Shown: positions 49,900 through 62,470, counted from the stretch's first letter. The stretch: DNA of 64,000 nt from Opisthorchis felineus (GCA_004794785.1 SJOL01008995.1:316634-380633); one strand, 5' to 3'. Translations and numbers: made by a program. Notes: generated by a model from the letters alone, not told the origin.

Positions 49900-49990
49900 T
49901 ATTGATAGTGTGTACTGAGCATGTCCCCTTGAATGATGACGAAACGTCTGCTAAGCTTGGCAAACGGATCAACAGTCATTTGACCATTTA
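49900..49990 (+). repeat. Dispersed repeat with GACGAAAC motif, copy 2
   Basis: ATGATGACGAAACGTCTGCT, then GCTTGGCAAACGGATCAACA, aligns with the minus-strand copy at 35429-35545. The CTGATGA box has decayed to CTGAGCA. No ribozyme activity expected. Confidence 0.5.
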
Positions 49991-52873
49991 TTAGTAGCTC
50001 CAATTGAATTAGAGGTTATACGCACAAAAGTATTCGATTATGGGTTTATAACGGTAAAATGACCGATAAAAAGCGAAATTCCATGCCTGAAAAGACTCAT
50101 GCTGGTAAGCTACAAATGCCAGGTGTCGAGTACTCTGAGACGTCTCTGTGGCAACAAATCTGTGTCTTCCCTGGAGTGGCATGAATTGTAAGCTTTTGGA
50201 AACTCCGAAACAGCTGAGTTTCGGTTTCGCCTTTTTTGAACCCCTCGGGTGTTCTTAATCAGTCATATTTATACTTTGGAACCTAAGCAAAGGTATGTGG
50301 AGTTGATTATTCATTTATGAAACAGTGGTGTTAAGGTGAGACCTTATCTCTCCTCAGTGATATTCTTTGACGGAATTTCGTTCCGATTGGGATTGAGGAA
50401 ACATTTACTTGACACATTCGGTTCAAAAAATATTTTAAACCCGAGTTTTACTTGAGTCTCTTGACTGTAATATTTTAATTTTCAAATCAGTGCTTAACTC
50501 CATAGATGATGGTTTTGTTCTAGTGTAACTTAATGAGAAAATGTCAACTGTGAATTTGCGTTCACCGTTACTGCTGATCAGTGAAACGCAAAGCTTCTGT
50601 TTGAGCGATATACTCAAAAATCCAAAAATTTCTGTTACTTTGATTGGCCACTGTGTGTGCAGAAATCGCCAGCGAATAAATGATTGTTGTTTCATATGCT
50701 TTTGCCCACGAATCTGACATCTTTTCGAAAAACAACAGCTAATTCTTCCTCGTCGGGGCGCTCCAGTTGAGTGTATTCAGAGGATTTCTGTAACACTTAA
50801 TCAGGGATTAAAAGGTTCAGTCAAACCACACATCTACTTCAGTTTCATCTGCTGCACAAACCAGCCAGCAAAGGCATCACTTAGATGGAATGAACTGACA
50901 CTGATAGAAATTTCCAGCTGATTAGTCCTAATAAGAACGAAAACACAGACCTTTTCGGGACCCTATCAAAGGTCGGTACAAAAAGCGCATTTACTTTAAA
51001 CATGAAAGTAGCTGGGCTGAGTTAACAAGAACATGTCAGCGAGCGGATTGGTAATGTGGGCGTTTCCAAAGCAAGAACATTTATCCTAGCAACAGTTTGT
51101 AACCAATGCAGTGGAAATTCAAGTTCCTGTATACCGTCTCAGTCCTGTTATTCGACAAGCTACAAACCTTTAGTTTGTTCATTTTCTATTTAGTCTAATA
51201 AGAACGATTTCATTTCCATCATACTTTTGTATTCACTTATACAGTTCAGATTCAAATACAAGCTGTCCGTTTAGTTATTCAGTGAGCAAACGGACTGCAC
51301 TACTCTCCGGCTGTCATAAAGCTAGATTGCAAGCTGTCAGCTCATATGATTTAACACCAAAATAAATAAAAAATGTGACAGTCCTGGGACAGATTTTTCA
51401 CTGAAAGACTGTAAAATCCCGCATAGTTTTCACGCGTTTTGCTCGGAGTTGAGAGGAATCTAAAAATCCCATATCGTTATTTGCCGATACAGTCCTCAGT
51501 GATAAAAATAATCCATAAAATTTGTCACTGAATTGTCACTGAAAATTTTTGCGTTGAGTTGCAGCTTTACTAGAAATGCCTAACTGTCTTACTTAGAATA
51601 TTGCTTTTTTGGTTTCAGTTGCTGAATAATGAACTTTATAACCTCCGTACATTCGTGATATTACTGATTTTTCGGAAGACTGTACACATGCACATGGACC
51701 AGCCCCTGAACGAGTACAGGAAAACCCAACGCCACAAACCTGAAGTATTTAAACCAAAAGGCGGTTGTTATATTAGGATTTGTTTTTTTGTAGTCAAGTT
51801 TGTCCCAAACGTGCAAGTTCTACTGTGTAGCTCTGTGTTGATTCGTACGGACTGCGGCCATCGCAAACATAATTCTTTTGTATGCACGACTCGGAACTAA
51901 AGATGTGCTTTCCTATGGCCTTTTCGGTGACGAACAGATTTCGTCTCTGCACTTTCGGAAGGAGTGATGAGACGCAGTGCATGACTCTACTGCTCTAATT
52001 TCATCCGGATGGCGGACGGCTACACCGCTCATCATGATGAACCTATCTGTGGTTTTCTACCCTTTTTGACGAAGCAGGATTGGAAGTTATGCATATTCGT
52101 TGAGCCGGTTTGCATGGATAACCGACCTTTGGCCCTTTGGACATGAACCAGAAGGCTGATAAGGACTGCTCTCAAGTTAATGGAGTCTTATTTCTGCGTC
52201 CTCACTCAAATAGACGTTCAAGTTTGATTATTCTCCAAATATAGAGCAGGTTGAGGAGTTACTTTCGAGTAGATAAATAGTACAATATCATTCTGGCACA
52301 CCTGTTTGGTGGCCAGCACAAAGATGGAAAAGTTACATCAATATTTAGCCATACAGTATGGGACGAAAAGATCGAAATTACTCTCACTTTTATTTGTTTT
52401 TTATTGATATTTGCATTTCACCAGTGTGGTGGGGAGCTAACTTGGACAGCCTGAATTTTGAAGTCAAACTCGTATGTAGGTGGTGAAATCCTTGTGAAAT
52501 CCTTGGAGTACAATATTGCATCTAGACTGACAATTCAAATAAAGATAGACACTTTTGGGTTGAATCATCTTCGTGACTATTTAAGGATAAATTCGACCGA
52601 CGTAAGCGAATACGAAGAGCTGCATTCTGTGCAGTCATCATCATTGTCAGCAAAAGTAAGATGCACTTGTCATGGTTTGGCCAAAATTGTCACTAGCAGT
52701 GATTCACCATGAAACGGCAGAAATAGCACAGGTAGTAGTTCCAAAAAACTCCGTCTGTTTTATTTATTTATTTCTCTCACCTGGGTCTGCTTTTGTATTT
52801 TAATTTCAAAACGTGAAAACTTGAAACATATTACCCATTTTGCAACTTGCCGCAAGAATGTGTAGTTTGACTT

Positions 52874-52980
52874 CGATAAATACATTCATTTGCACACGAG
52901 TTTGGTTTCGACAGAAGGCTCGAGTGAGATCAACTGAATCTCCTGTTTATAATGATCTGCTTCAACTGAATGTGATGCAA
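52874..52980 (+). repeat. Dispersed repeat (ACACTCATTTGCA family), copy 3
   Basis: GATAAATACATTCATTTGCA, then CAACTGAATCTCCTGTTTAT and CTTCAACTGAATGTGATGCA. The last part is shared with 28553-28625. It lies less than 1 kb from copy 2, same orientation. Confidence 0.55.
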
Positions 52981-53754
52981 CAGGGCGCCTCATGTTTCAG
53001 TTGCTACGATATTTGGGATATCGATAAAAAGTTTTCAACAAAATTGTGAGTGGCGTACTACTTTTGGAAAATGTAGTTTAATAGGAGTCAGCTTGCTATT
53101 TTCTTCAAGCGCATGAACCAAATTTGATTCTAGCATTAGATGTTGTTTAATCTGAGTTTCTTATTAATGCATAGTCGTACATTGTTCAGTTAGCTCATCG
53201 CGTAGGTGACAGGGTTTGCAAAAGATATTTAAAAAAATCAATATTTCATTCAGTATGTCAGCAACTCTGTCGGTTTCGCCTGCAAACTAGGCCAAGGCCA
53301 CCTTCCCGTACTGCGTACATTGCCAATCGTTGTTTGCTTCTGTTGCCACTAACTACGTAAGGTGTTAACGATTGTTCTACCCATGAGATGCATACTGCAT
53401 TCGCTGAAGAACATTTTGGAATGACAACAAAAAAACATTGCTACTCGGTGCGCATGAACAAAGAAGACCCAACTTTAACTGAGTTTTCTGCTTTACATGC
53501 TCAAACAGCTGGTCTCAGGAAAGAATTTGCATGTAAGCTTGGAGCCAACATTTTTCTGAAAATATGAACTAGGATGGTATGTAGCCGAGAACGTCATCAG
53601 TCTTTCACTTGATTTTGTGAATAACTCCACACAACGGGAACAAAACTAGAAAGCGAAATGTTCGCAAAACAGACTTTCAATGTCTGTGGTCACAATTTAA
53701 TCATCCAAGTCCATCTGCAGAGTAAGGTCGACAGCAAAGTGATTAACATTCTAG

Positions 53755-53840
53755 AGAAATACACTCATTTGCAAACAAATTTGGTTTTTCGAGAGATTCA
53801 CCTGGAACCCAGCTGAATCGCTCGTTTGTGATGTTTCCAT
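53755..53840 (+). repeat. Dispersed repeat (ACACTCATTTGCA family), copy 2
   Basis: AAATACACTCATTTGCAAAC, then TTCACCTGGAACCCAGCTGA and CTCGTTTGTGATG; same order as the copy at 15925. Confidence 0.6.
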
Positions 53841-55846
53841 TCTGATGTGTATAAAAGTTTGGTTTCCAACTTTGTTCCTATTGCTTAACTGCTTCAGCTC
53901 CAAAGGTGAGAGTGCTGCAAGGGGCGCAGAAAGCCCCTTTTGACATCTGTTATTGTTCCTAAAAATATTAGTCACAATGACAGTGGATGCCCAAATGGTA
54001 ATGAAAGGCCTCCCATTCAGTTTCCTCTACGACGGAATTTTGTTTGTGGGACACTGTGTGAAGTTTTCTTCTTAGTTTTTTTATGACACACTCAACAACT
54101 CTGGTGCTCACATCTCGCAGTGTTTCTCCACAATATCAGCTACCGTTAGGACTGACATGTCTAACAGTATATTACGGAACATTTCCTGTATCCTGCCATC
54201 CTAAAGCGTATGGTTACCTAAATTTTGTAATTACACTGACCCAGTGTTTTCTTAATACCCGGTTCCATAGGGGTTTCGCACTCACATGCAACTCCATTTT
54301 AGTTGTTTTCTCAAGCACCATGGATTAATGAGAGGGTCATGGATTTTCAGCTCATTACCCAGGAGTGGTTGCCATAGGTTCAAGTACAAAGTAAATGTAA
54401 GTGAAAATTCAGGACTGTCTTTGTATCCTTTGTAACAACAGGTGAGAAATAAATATCCATCTGTCTGAAACCAACTTTTTGAAAGTAGCATGCAATTAAC
54501 TTGTGCAATGCACTCAGGCAGCAGAATGAGTGAGCACCATAGTCGATTAATTTCTACTTCCTTTTGTTTTTCATGTTGCTCACCTAGCAGTTGATATACG
54601 TATCAGCCTTTGTAATATGTTATTCTGTCTTGAATCAGACTGAATGATGGAGTGAGATAAAACATGAATTATCGTAGGATTTACTAGTAAGACGGTTGAG
54701 GTGACCCCTCCTTATAGGACATTCACAATGTTTTTCATCTTTCCTGCTTAATTTCTAAGCCAAAATATCACATATCTATCTCGGTAATGGTGATACGTAA
54801 CTAGTAGTAAGCAGAATGACACATTCATATTGCTTTATGAGATCAAGTTATTGCCTGATCTTGTTCAGATGAAAGCAGGTTTTCTGGCTGGACGGCCCCG
54901 AACGCTTTGGATACGTAAAGTGCGACTGGAGACGCTAGAGGTTTCGGAGCTTACCGGACAATTCGGTCGAGTGATTACCGTGAAAAAAAATTAATGGGGA
55001 ATTTGGCCACTGAGATCTTCAGTAAAGCATCACCGACCATCAGAACCACTCACCGTATATCCAAGCGTTTAGGACCAGCCACTTCGTGTGCGGGTCTGTT
55101 TGTCGTCACGTGCATAAAAGGTATAGGTAGACGGATGTGAGCACGTGATCAAATACATTTGTTTTTCTACCCTTGTCAAAATGTTCAAGCGACAGTGTTA
55201 AGGTAAGTGAAAAGACAGCAGAATTGGCACTTCCTTCACATTCAAACAAGTTTTTTTTAAATTCTGAACATTCCTGATCCTCACTAAGCTTCTAATCTCT
55301 ACTAAGTACCATAATCTTTCCTGCTTCTATGCTCCCGGTTAGGATTGTAAGACTTTCCAGCTAAACTTTTCCGCATAGCTTAACAACTTTACCGCATTAG
55401 ACCCGTCGCTGGATTTTAAAATATCATTGTTCGATTTTGAGAAGTTTTCGTGTTTTATTAATCGACAGCAATCCTGAAACGTTCCGAAATGTTTCAACAG
55501 GACTGTGTGAAGTCTCAGTGAGAACAGGAGCAAACATTGATGTGATTATTTTGTGTGTAGGAGGTGGGGGGTGTAGCACATAGTTACAAGTATTTCACCC
55601 CTGTCTCAATGTCTAAACTTTACATAGCTACTTGTAGGGGCCTATCTAGGGCTTAGATATCTTCACATAAATAGGGTACATTATTTTCCGCTCTGGACAA
55701 GTATCGAATTCCAAGGAGTGAGAGGCACAAAAATAATTCATGTTATTTCACTGTGAACACAGCATGTGAATGAAAGTAAGTTTAATAATTCCGGTTTATT
55801 GTGTGTTATTAAAAGTTTCCAGAGAATATTTTTTCCCACAGCTTTT

Positions 55847-55896
55847 ACCCTTAACCAGTATTTCCTCGTTTGCTATTTGGCCATGTGCGTGTGTAC
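55847..55896 (+). promoter_or_regulatory. Candidate U12 branch site and AC 3' splice site of intron 1
   Basis: The only acceptor that gives the conserved PFEYM codons in the right frame is the AC at 55895-55896; the AG at 55857-55858 would shift the frame. Upstream, ACCCTTAAC (55847-55855) matches the U12 branch consensus TTCCTTAAC at 7 of 9 positions. It lies about 42 bases from the splice site, whereas U12 introns usually use roughly 10-25. TTCCTCGTT (55862-55870) is closer but lacks the branch adenosine. Confidence 0.6.
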
Positions 55897-56002
55897 GCCG
55901 TTTGAGTACATGGTTCTGTTCACCATCATAGCCAACTGTGTATGTCTTGCAATGGAAGTGCACTTGCCAAGCAAAGACAAGCGTCCTCTCTCCGAGAAAT
56001 TG
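55897..56002 (+). CDS. Voltage-gated calcium channel alpha-1 (CaV2-like), exon 2: segment IS1
   Basis: This exon encodes the first membrane segment of repeat I and the start of the IS1-IS2 extracellular loop. The first base completes a glycine codon from exon 1; the next 35 codons include PFEYMVLFTIIANCVCLAME, a near-exact CaV2 IS1 signature, followed by HLPSKDKRPLSEKL. In CaV2 proteins the same place reads HLP-DDKTP-SERL. The hydrophobic run MVLFTIIANCVCLAM is the membrane span. The exon ends in phase 0 at 56002, followed by a consensus GTAAGT donor. The 5' end is an AC, not an AG, acceptor. The CaV2 group is assigned from the sequence of this exon and the next two; a distinct flatworm CaV subtype cannot be excluded. 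Confidence 0.94.
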
Positions 56003-58857
56003 GTAAGTACTTTCTTGCATTTTCGCTGTCTGCTCTGTCAAACATCTGTTACCAAAACGGCAGTTCACTTGGGCAGTCAGCCCAAGCTCATGATCTTATC
56101 GACCTACCGGCTGGATGCCACGCTGATTCGCCGTCTGCTTAATGCTTGCCTTATGGTTTTAGAGCACACCAAAGCATTCACTTCCACTCGCAAATCAACG
56201 TTTGACAATTTTGGCAGCGTAGCTGTCCTCCCATTCAAATAAGTTGGCGATTGAGTGCTAATCGCCGAAAAGACTTGGCTGCAACTAGTGCGTATTTCAC
56301 TTCGGCTGTGATGGACCGGACCAGCTGTGCTTCAGGTGTAAGAAATCCCATCGGCACATAAATTCATTTAATTGGTCGTAATCGATTTGGCGGAACCCTG
56401 TTTGCTGTCACACACGAAACGCACCCGTTTTTGTCTCGTTATTTTTAGCAAAAACGCTGCACGTAGACTTTGACCGTTGGAAGCGTTACAGCCGTAAATG
56501 TAGTGTCTGAGACTCAAAACTGCGCTATGTTTACGCATGTCCTCAGGTGGTACTTTTTGTTTGGAGGACTATCGAATCAAGGTGACTAAACTGCGTTTTG
56601 CGGTCTTCGACAGTATTTTTATTATCAAGCTAATACGCTGGTCATTTTCAGGATTTAGACAACATACATGTGTCCTACAAACTGCTTACAGTGTTCGCCA
56701 CTTCAAAGGAACACCTGCAAATACCAGAGCACTTTCTCGCAGCGGGTGTTTCCTCGTGATAAGAGCGACTAGTAAGAACCTCAACGCATGTTTTTAGCCT
56801 GTGATTAAGTAAAATTGTCGTACAAGGATAATTTAAACAACCTTTTTGTGGTACCGATAGAATATTCTATGCCAACTTGATTGAGTGCCCCGGATATTCC
56901 ACCCTGATATTTCATATCTGGTGGTGAGGCTGACGCTCTGGTATGTTGACGCTTTGTGAACTTCGAAGCCAAACATTTTGTTAAGATAATGAGTCTGACG
57001 TGTAGAAAATGCCCACGACACCAACTTCTAACTTACTGGCCAACTAGTAAATCTAGGTCTATGATAATGGTAACTTTTGTACCGTTTCTTTGTAGGGAAG
57101 CGATTAGTCGCTTCACTTCTGGGGTAACTGATTCCTCCAAGGCAGTTTTAATGGTAAAAACTCAGTGTCTTCAAAAGTGTCTTCATAACAGCATCGTTTT
57201 CTCATGGGAAGGTATCTTCACAAGTAAGTAATCCACACCCGTGCCATTCCAACCACAGTAAGCTTATGCCTTCTCTTAAGGCATAAGCTTTCACTCCAGC
57301 TCAACTGATGAGCCAATGCGCTGTTATTGTAAAGCCCCAGAATAGCACCTCTAACCGTAAAGCAAACGCCTCTTTGTATCTAGCAACGTAAACAATTGGT
57401 CATTCACCTACCACACCATGATTTCAGCCACAGTGCACACAACACTGATTAGACCCAAATAAGACAAAATAGTTGTCCTTACTTATTATGTTTGGAAAAG
57501 AGTACATGAGTACCCATGTCTCAGCTCCTATACATGGGGTGGCAAATGGCTTCAGTTCATCGAAAAGTGAGTGGCTGCTATCGGTAGAACAACGAGGACA
57601 CAAACACGAAGTTCACAAAATCTCACTGTTGTGACTCAGAAACCAGATACAGAACGATGACTGGACCCACAACGCACATAATTAACTGAACACAGTACTG
57701 CTTACCATGTCCACCAAATGTCACCAACCTGGTAGAGAGCGGTTTTACTGAGCCATTCCAGAAAGTCTCCGAAGACGGAGGTGGGGCCGCACGCAAAGAT
57801 GGGTCCATATGAAGTGTTGTTTGCTTTGTAAACGCAAAAGATCTGAAGAAAATGAAGATATTCTACTTGGCTAGAATTCCTTCGCAATACAAAACATTGT
57901 CAGCATTTTCTTACTTTATTTAGTTAAGAACATGTTTTGTTGAATAATGTAGGTTGGAGAGGCACTCACGTTGATCATTGGTCGTACGGTCCACCCGGAT
58001 TTCTCCTTCAGAAAGTTATGTCACAGGAAGACCTCTAACTGATGTGGCACACATGCGTGTTGCTTAGAATAAAAAGCCATCTCTAATGAACCTCGTGGCA
58101 GTGGTAAGAACTGTGCCTGGGTAGCTAAGTATCTTGATCCGATCCACAGCTGCGTTGAGCCGACACTGGCCGAATGACTTGATCAAACGTCCACCCTATG
58201 GGACTTTGACTTTCCGAGGTCTAGTGCTGCCAAGCCGACTTTCATGAAAATGCGTTCTACGACCAAATACGCAGTCATTTAATTACTACCTAGGACAGAT
58301 GTACGTCTGGTTCACTCACTCCTCATCGGCTGGCTTCAGCTGCAGTTCGAGGATGGGTCTGTGAGGCTCTCGGTCTTGTTATTGCACCTGACAGGTTTCT
58401 GATTTAGAACATAGTGTCTAGCTGAAATACAATCCTAAGTAGTAAAACAAGTCAGGCGGCCCGGCTAAGAGCCCGCAGTAGCCTCGGTTGGAGCAACCAG
58501 TCAACAAACAGGGGACACCAAGTTATGGTTAAAGACATAAAATCTCAGAAGACCTCCACTGAGGAGGTAGTCGAAGACAAACGGCAAGATGTATGGTCAC
58601 ATCCCCATAGGAACTTGCAACCCAGTCTCAAAATGTTGCACTGGCTCACCGTCCACTTGTAATTTCTGCCGAACCTTGTACTTATTTCACTGTCTAATGC
58701 GGAAGCATGTTCTAGTCACGCGTACTAGCAAAACAATGTGATATTTCTAAGCAACCATATCATGAGATCATTTTAACAATTTCAAATCTGCTCCGTTCCG
58801 AAAAATTTGACACGAGGAAACTGCTTAAAGCAACCTACTTTCTTCCCTGTCCAATAG
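56003..58857 (+). other. Intron 2 of the calcium channel gene
   Basis: A GT-AG intron of 2,855 bp, from GTAAGT to CCAATAG, phase 0. It contains a perfect 13-bp hairpin at 57260-57290. I see no SINE, ribozyme or nested gene. The open frames inside it show no recognisable protein. Confidence 0.9.
57260..57290. repeat. Perfect 13-bp inverted repeat with 5-base loop
   Basis: AAGCTTATGCCTT (57260-57272), CTCTT loop, AAGGCATAAGCTT (57278-57290). It lies in channel intron 2. Could form a stable RNA hairpin or DNA cruciform; no mobile-element context is seen. Confidence 0.9.
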
Positions 58858-58997
58858 GAAATGACAGAGAAATACTTTATGGGTATTTTTACCTTTGAGG
58901 CCTCTCTGAAAATCATCGCTCTGGGATTTATACTGCACAGCGGGTCATACTTACGGAACGTTTGGAATATTCTCGACTTCATTGTTGTTGTAACGGG
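58858..58997 (+). CDS. Voltage-gated calcium channel alpha-1 (CaV2-like), exon 3: segments IS2 to IS3
   Basis: The 46 whole codons cover IS2 ([19 protein letters not shown]), the short cytoplasmic linker [11 protein letters not shown], and the start of IS3 ([10 protein letters not shown]). The linker matches the CaV2 pattern LHK-SYLRN-WN-MDF almost residue for residue. The glutamate in TFEASLK and the aspartate in ILDF are the conserved acidic charges of the voltage-sensor domain that pair with S4 arginines. The acceptor is CCAATAG ending at 58857 after a pyrimidine-rich stretch; the donor GTAAGT starts at 58998, splitting a glycine codon (phase 2). Joined to exon 2 the protein reads SEKL-EMTEKYF, which aligns with CaV2 without a gap. 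Confidence 0.96.
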
Positions 58998-59985
58998 GTA
59001 AGTTTCGCCTTACTTGAGTGCATTATAGATTTTGAACTTGCCCCAGATATAACCGGTTAATCTGAGTTTAGTTTCTAAGAGAACATGTGAGATAATTCAG
59101 AAGGATAGAACAATGGATTTCACATAAGCGACTAGATGGGTTTTGTCCAGTGCAGTACATTGCTTGTGGCCTCTCCATCTTTCCTAAGGAATAAAGTTGG
59201 ACGATACTCCATTGTAGGAAAGCAATATTCAACGAATTCTCTTCCCTTATGCATCCTGACAGCACGTTTAAGTGCAATGACCGATACGGCGATCAGTACC
59301 CTAGCTATCCCACCTATTATCTAGCCGGGTCGAGCAACAAATGTACAAGGCCTAGACCTTACGATTGGGAATCACTAATAAAGCGAAAATAAGAAACTCG
59401 ATTCACGAAGAACACCGAACAAAGTAAAAATCCAAAAAGCACACTATGAAAAATTGTCACAACAGCCTGAAAGTTTCAAACTCTGTCGCTAAGACAATGT
59501 AGGGCCCAGGATACTTGAGTGCTCGCCAAATTTTCAGAGGGCCAAGTCAAACAGATTTTGTAGGCTTCAAACAAGGCCGTTGTCCATGTCTTTAAAATAC
59601 GGATATGGTCAACTGTCCAGCAACTTGAAATGAGTCGACCGACGAATAGTGCTCATCACACAAGTCCTGCTCGATTTCGCCTGCGCACTTAAATGAAAAC
59701 GTTTACGAGTGAAATGCGAGTATCCTGCTTTGCAAAAAAGCGAGGCTTGGGAGCAACAACTCCTAAATATCTCGCTTACTTGTAAGTTAAGTTTATTGAG
59801 TCTAATTTTTTGTCCGTCCATTTCGGACATGATTGACTATTTTTTTCCTGGGTTACCAGATCAAAGCATATTTTCCTAAATCCAGACAAATTTTTGTTTG
59901 GACAGAATGTACAATGTGAGCAGAAGTATATGGATATCAATAAAAAATTCAACTGTTGTTTAGCGATAGAGACACGATGTTCCCT

Positions 59986-60050
59986 ATATTATATTAGATC
60001 ATATTACATTACGTTGCATTATATTATGTTATGCTACATTGTATTGTGCT
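59986..60050 (+). repeat. Imperfect ATATT pentanucleotide tract, 13 units
   Basis: Thirteen consecutive 5-base units, mostly ending in TT (ATATT, ACATT, ACGTT, GCATT, ATGTT, GTATT, with a few changes), in channel intron 3. Confidence 0.8.
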
Positions 60051-62255
60051 GGGTTTCGGCAATATCTCAACAAAAAGAATTAGGACAACAGAACTATAGG
60101 TGAGGAAAAATTACACAACCTATAACTAGGGTAGAAGTTGCATAGCAACAATAGCACTGCGTCCAAAACTGTGACCAGCAGCGAAAACAGGGAATCCTGA
60201 TGCAATCACTAAGCTGAAGATAAGCCAAAGTACTCGTGTTGCTCGCATGTGATTTCTAAGTGGGAGTTAAAACATGCGAGTTTGCTTTGTACGCAATTTC
60301 TTGACTCATATGCACCAAGCGGCTCAAGCTTGTTGCTCCTGGAGACCAAGCATGCTATTTGGACTCCGTTAGCTGATTCGCGGGATCCCCGTCGGTCAGT
60401 TTTGTTCCAAAGCCAATCAAGGCTCCTTTATGCGTTTTGATACTCATCTAGTCGGTCCACCAGAACAATGCAAGCACTCTGGCGTAAGAGACTGTCTAGC
60501 AGTCCTCTAATTCCCCCAACTCGGATTAGTCATCCTGTCACAGTGTCTTTCAAGAGTGCGCGTGATTTCAAGTAATCCTTTATCTTATCTGGGGTTTGGT
60601 TTATCATCAAAGGTGTACATTTTGCATGCTTTTTATTTGACACAGTCAAGTATAAAGATATCGTCGACTTCCGACAAATTTGTTTACCCTGATAGTCTTT
60701 AGCAGAATTTGCGCTTACCACTCATTTCACTGCACACTTTTAAAAATGTTCACAAATACTTCCAGGGTAACCTGAAGTTAATCTGTTTACCCGTTCAGCA
60801 GCTGAAGCCTAGGTCGAAAATAGTCTAAACATACGACTTTTGTGTAGCATTTACATTTTGACACTTCTTCTGCACAAAGCGGTGTTTGTCTCTCGTCTGA
60901 CACAACTACTCGTGGCAAGTATGTCCAAAATTTCTCAACCATCCAGGCCAAGAAACAGACGTCGATCGAGACACGCCTAAATGAATCAAAACTGCTCAAA
61001 TGCAGGAATGGTTTTTCACTCCATGAGCTTTCGAAAATCACACTCTCGTAATTAAAACTTATTTCATAAAAGAACGGGTAATTTTTGTACCTTGGTGTTA
61101 TCCCCGGTTCGCGTGCAGGTATATTTCATTTTTCTTGCCTGTAGACTTCAGTCCACTGTTATCTACGGCCACTGTGAGTTCGCCCGAAGCGAAATTTTGC
61201 AATTCTATCTATCAGTCGTCCAAATTATTAACCTTATGTGTTTAGAAAGCATCAGAAGTAGGTGAATGAGCTCTACATTTGTCCAAAAAGCGATAGCGGT
61301 TTCTGCTTCAATATAACACTCCGTCTTTCTGCTGTATCTGAAAAAAAACGTGAATAACAATACAGTTTGTCACTTTGCATATTCAGCACGTAGGGAAAGA
61401 CAGGAGAGCGTGCTGACCGACATAACCAGTTTGTGGCCTCATCCATTCCAACAGGTGGCTAGCTTGTTAAGATGAAGGAAATAGGATGCGAGGGTATTTT
61501 ACCATTTACCGTTTATACTGTGCCGTCGGAATCGGAAACCTGCGTAATCACTTATTATTATTCAGGCGCTAGAATGAGCATTCCACCAGTTGCTTGTCCC
61601 TTTGTGGAGGGCTCTGGCCAATCAGCATTCGTAAACTTCATGATATTAAATGACAGTACAAGAAACTGAATTCAGCTACTGAGCGCCCCTCATCAGCAGT
61701 CTACATACTTTCAAAACCAAGGTTAGGGCAAAATAACAGCAGACAATTCGACAGACGAACACATAGGCCAGTGAAATTGCAGCTACGGGCAAAGCTCAGA
61801 AGACCCCAGATCTGGCTGGGTAAAAGTATTAGGGTTTTAGATATGACCATGGCCTCATCAAGACAAGGCTGACCATAAATTTCAGTTGTTTGCATACAGT
61901 GTTTGTTTAGCTTGGAATAGTCAATAATTTGGCAGTGTAATAGATGGCTGTTTTTTTACAACTTAGGAAGGAGTGACTGTTTCTAGCTGCTTGTCCTAGT
62001 TGCAATCCGGTGACTAAATTGAACCGAAGTTTTACGCTATTAAGGACTAAATTCTTTGGGTGTTCTCAGGTGTATTTGTTAACGAAAGCGCACTGAGAAA
62101 GGCAAGCATAAGAACGGCTAACCAGTTCTTTTGTCCAGGTTGGTTTCTATTAGTACTTGCTTTATTTTTCTGAACAAGACAAGCGACAACATTGAGTGCT
62201 GTTGCGAAAGTTTGCTTCAATCGCCGCTGCTCTCACCCATCACTTTGGCACCCTT

Positions 62256-62270
62256 TAAACGGTACCGCGA
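62256..62270 (+). repeat. Target-site duplication, left copy
   Basis: TAAACGGTACCGCGA, identical to 62471-62485; created by the SINE insertion between them. Confidence 0.92.
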
Positions 62271-62470
62271 GATGGCGAGATAGGCTAGATGGCTCAGTGG
62301 TTAGAGCACTAATTTACTGACCGGAAGGTCTGCCGTTCGAATCCTATCTCCGCCTCTCAACTTCCCCTGTCTAGGCTTGGGCAGCTTGGCAGTATCCCAG
62401 CCCTCGTGCTTCTTCTGGTGGCATGGCAGCTGGCTACCGAAAGGGTGCTACAGCTGAACGATTTCAGTTC
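62271..62470 (+). mobile_element. tRNA-derived SINE, well preserved
   Basis: A 200-bp insertion flanked by a perfect 15-bp direct repeat (62256-62270 and 62471-62485). The head is tRNA-like: the A box TGGCTCAGTGG (62290-62300) fits the consensus exactly, and the B box CGTTCGAATCC (62334-62344) differs at one base. A shared tail follows, with TCTAGGCTTGGGCAGCTTGG and CCCAGCCCTCGTG. A second copy lies at 33371-33555 on the other strand. There is no poly(A) tail and no ribozyme, so this is a different family from the hammerhead SINEs. It sits in channel intron 3, sense strand. A LINE partner would be needed to mobilise it. Confidence 0.9.

Larger units (their letters stand above)
24788..55896 (+). 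other. Intron 1 of the calcium channel gene, 31.1 kb, AT-AC type
   Basis: The intron runs from ATATCC to GTGTAC. It is defined by the frame and conservation of the two flanking exons: a TGG codon plus GG on the left, then G plus the codons for PFEYM on the right. It contains no other gene I can recognise. It holds a tRNA-derived SINE (33.4 kb, antisense), three hammerhead-SINE remnants, a dead Penelope-like element, an antisense hammerhead repeat and several small repeat families, listed separately. The sequence between these is AT-leaning and shows no coding structure. Confidence 0.85.

Noticed and set aside
55766..56242. Reading the whole 158-codon frame as one protein
   Set aside because: Only 55897-56002 is conserved channel sequence; the rest crosses an AC acceptor and a GTAAGT donor and is intron.
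57306..57325. CTGATGAG suggesting another hammerhead
   Set aside because: No GAAA box or GTC at the right distance and no helix I pairing.
61685..61710. Minus-strand CTGCTGATGAGG similar to the subfamily B core
   Set aside because: The bases after it give no GAAA, stem III or helix I partner; too little to call.
62283..62356. Functional tRNA gene
   Set aside because: A and B boxes are good, but the acceptor and T stems do not pair and the sequence continues into a SINE tail with a target-site duplication.
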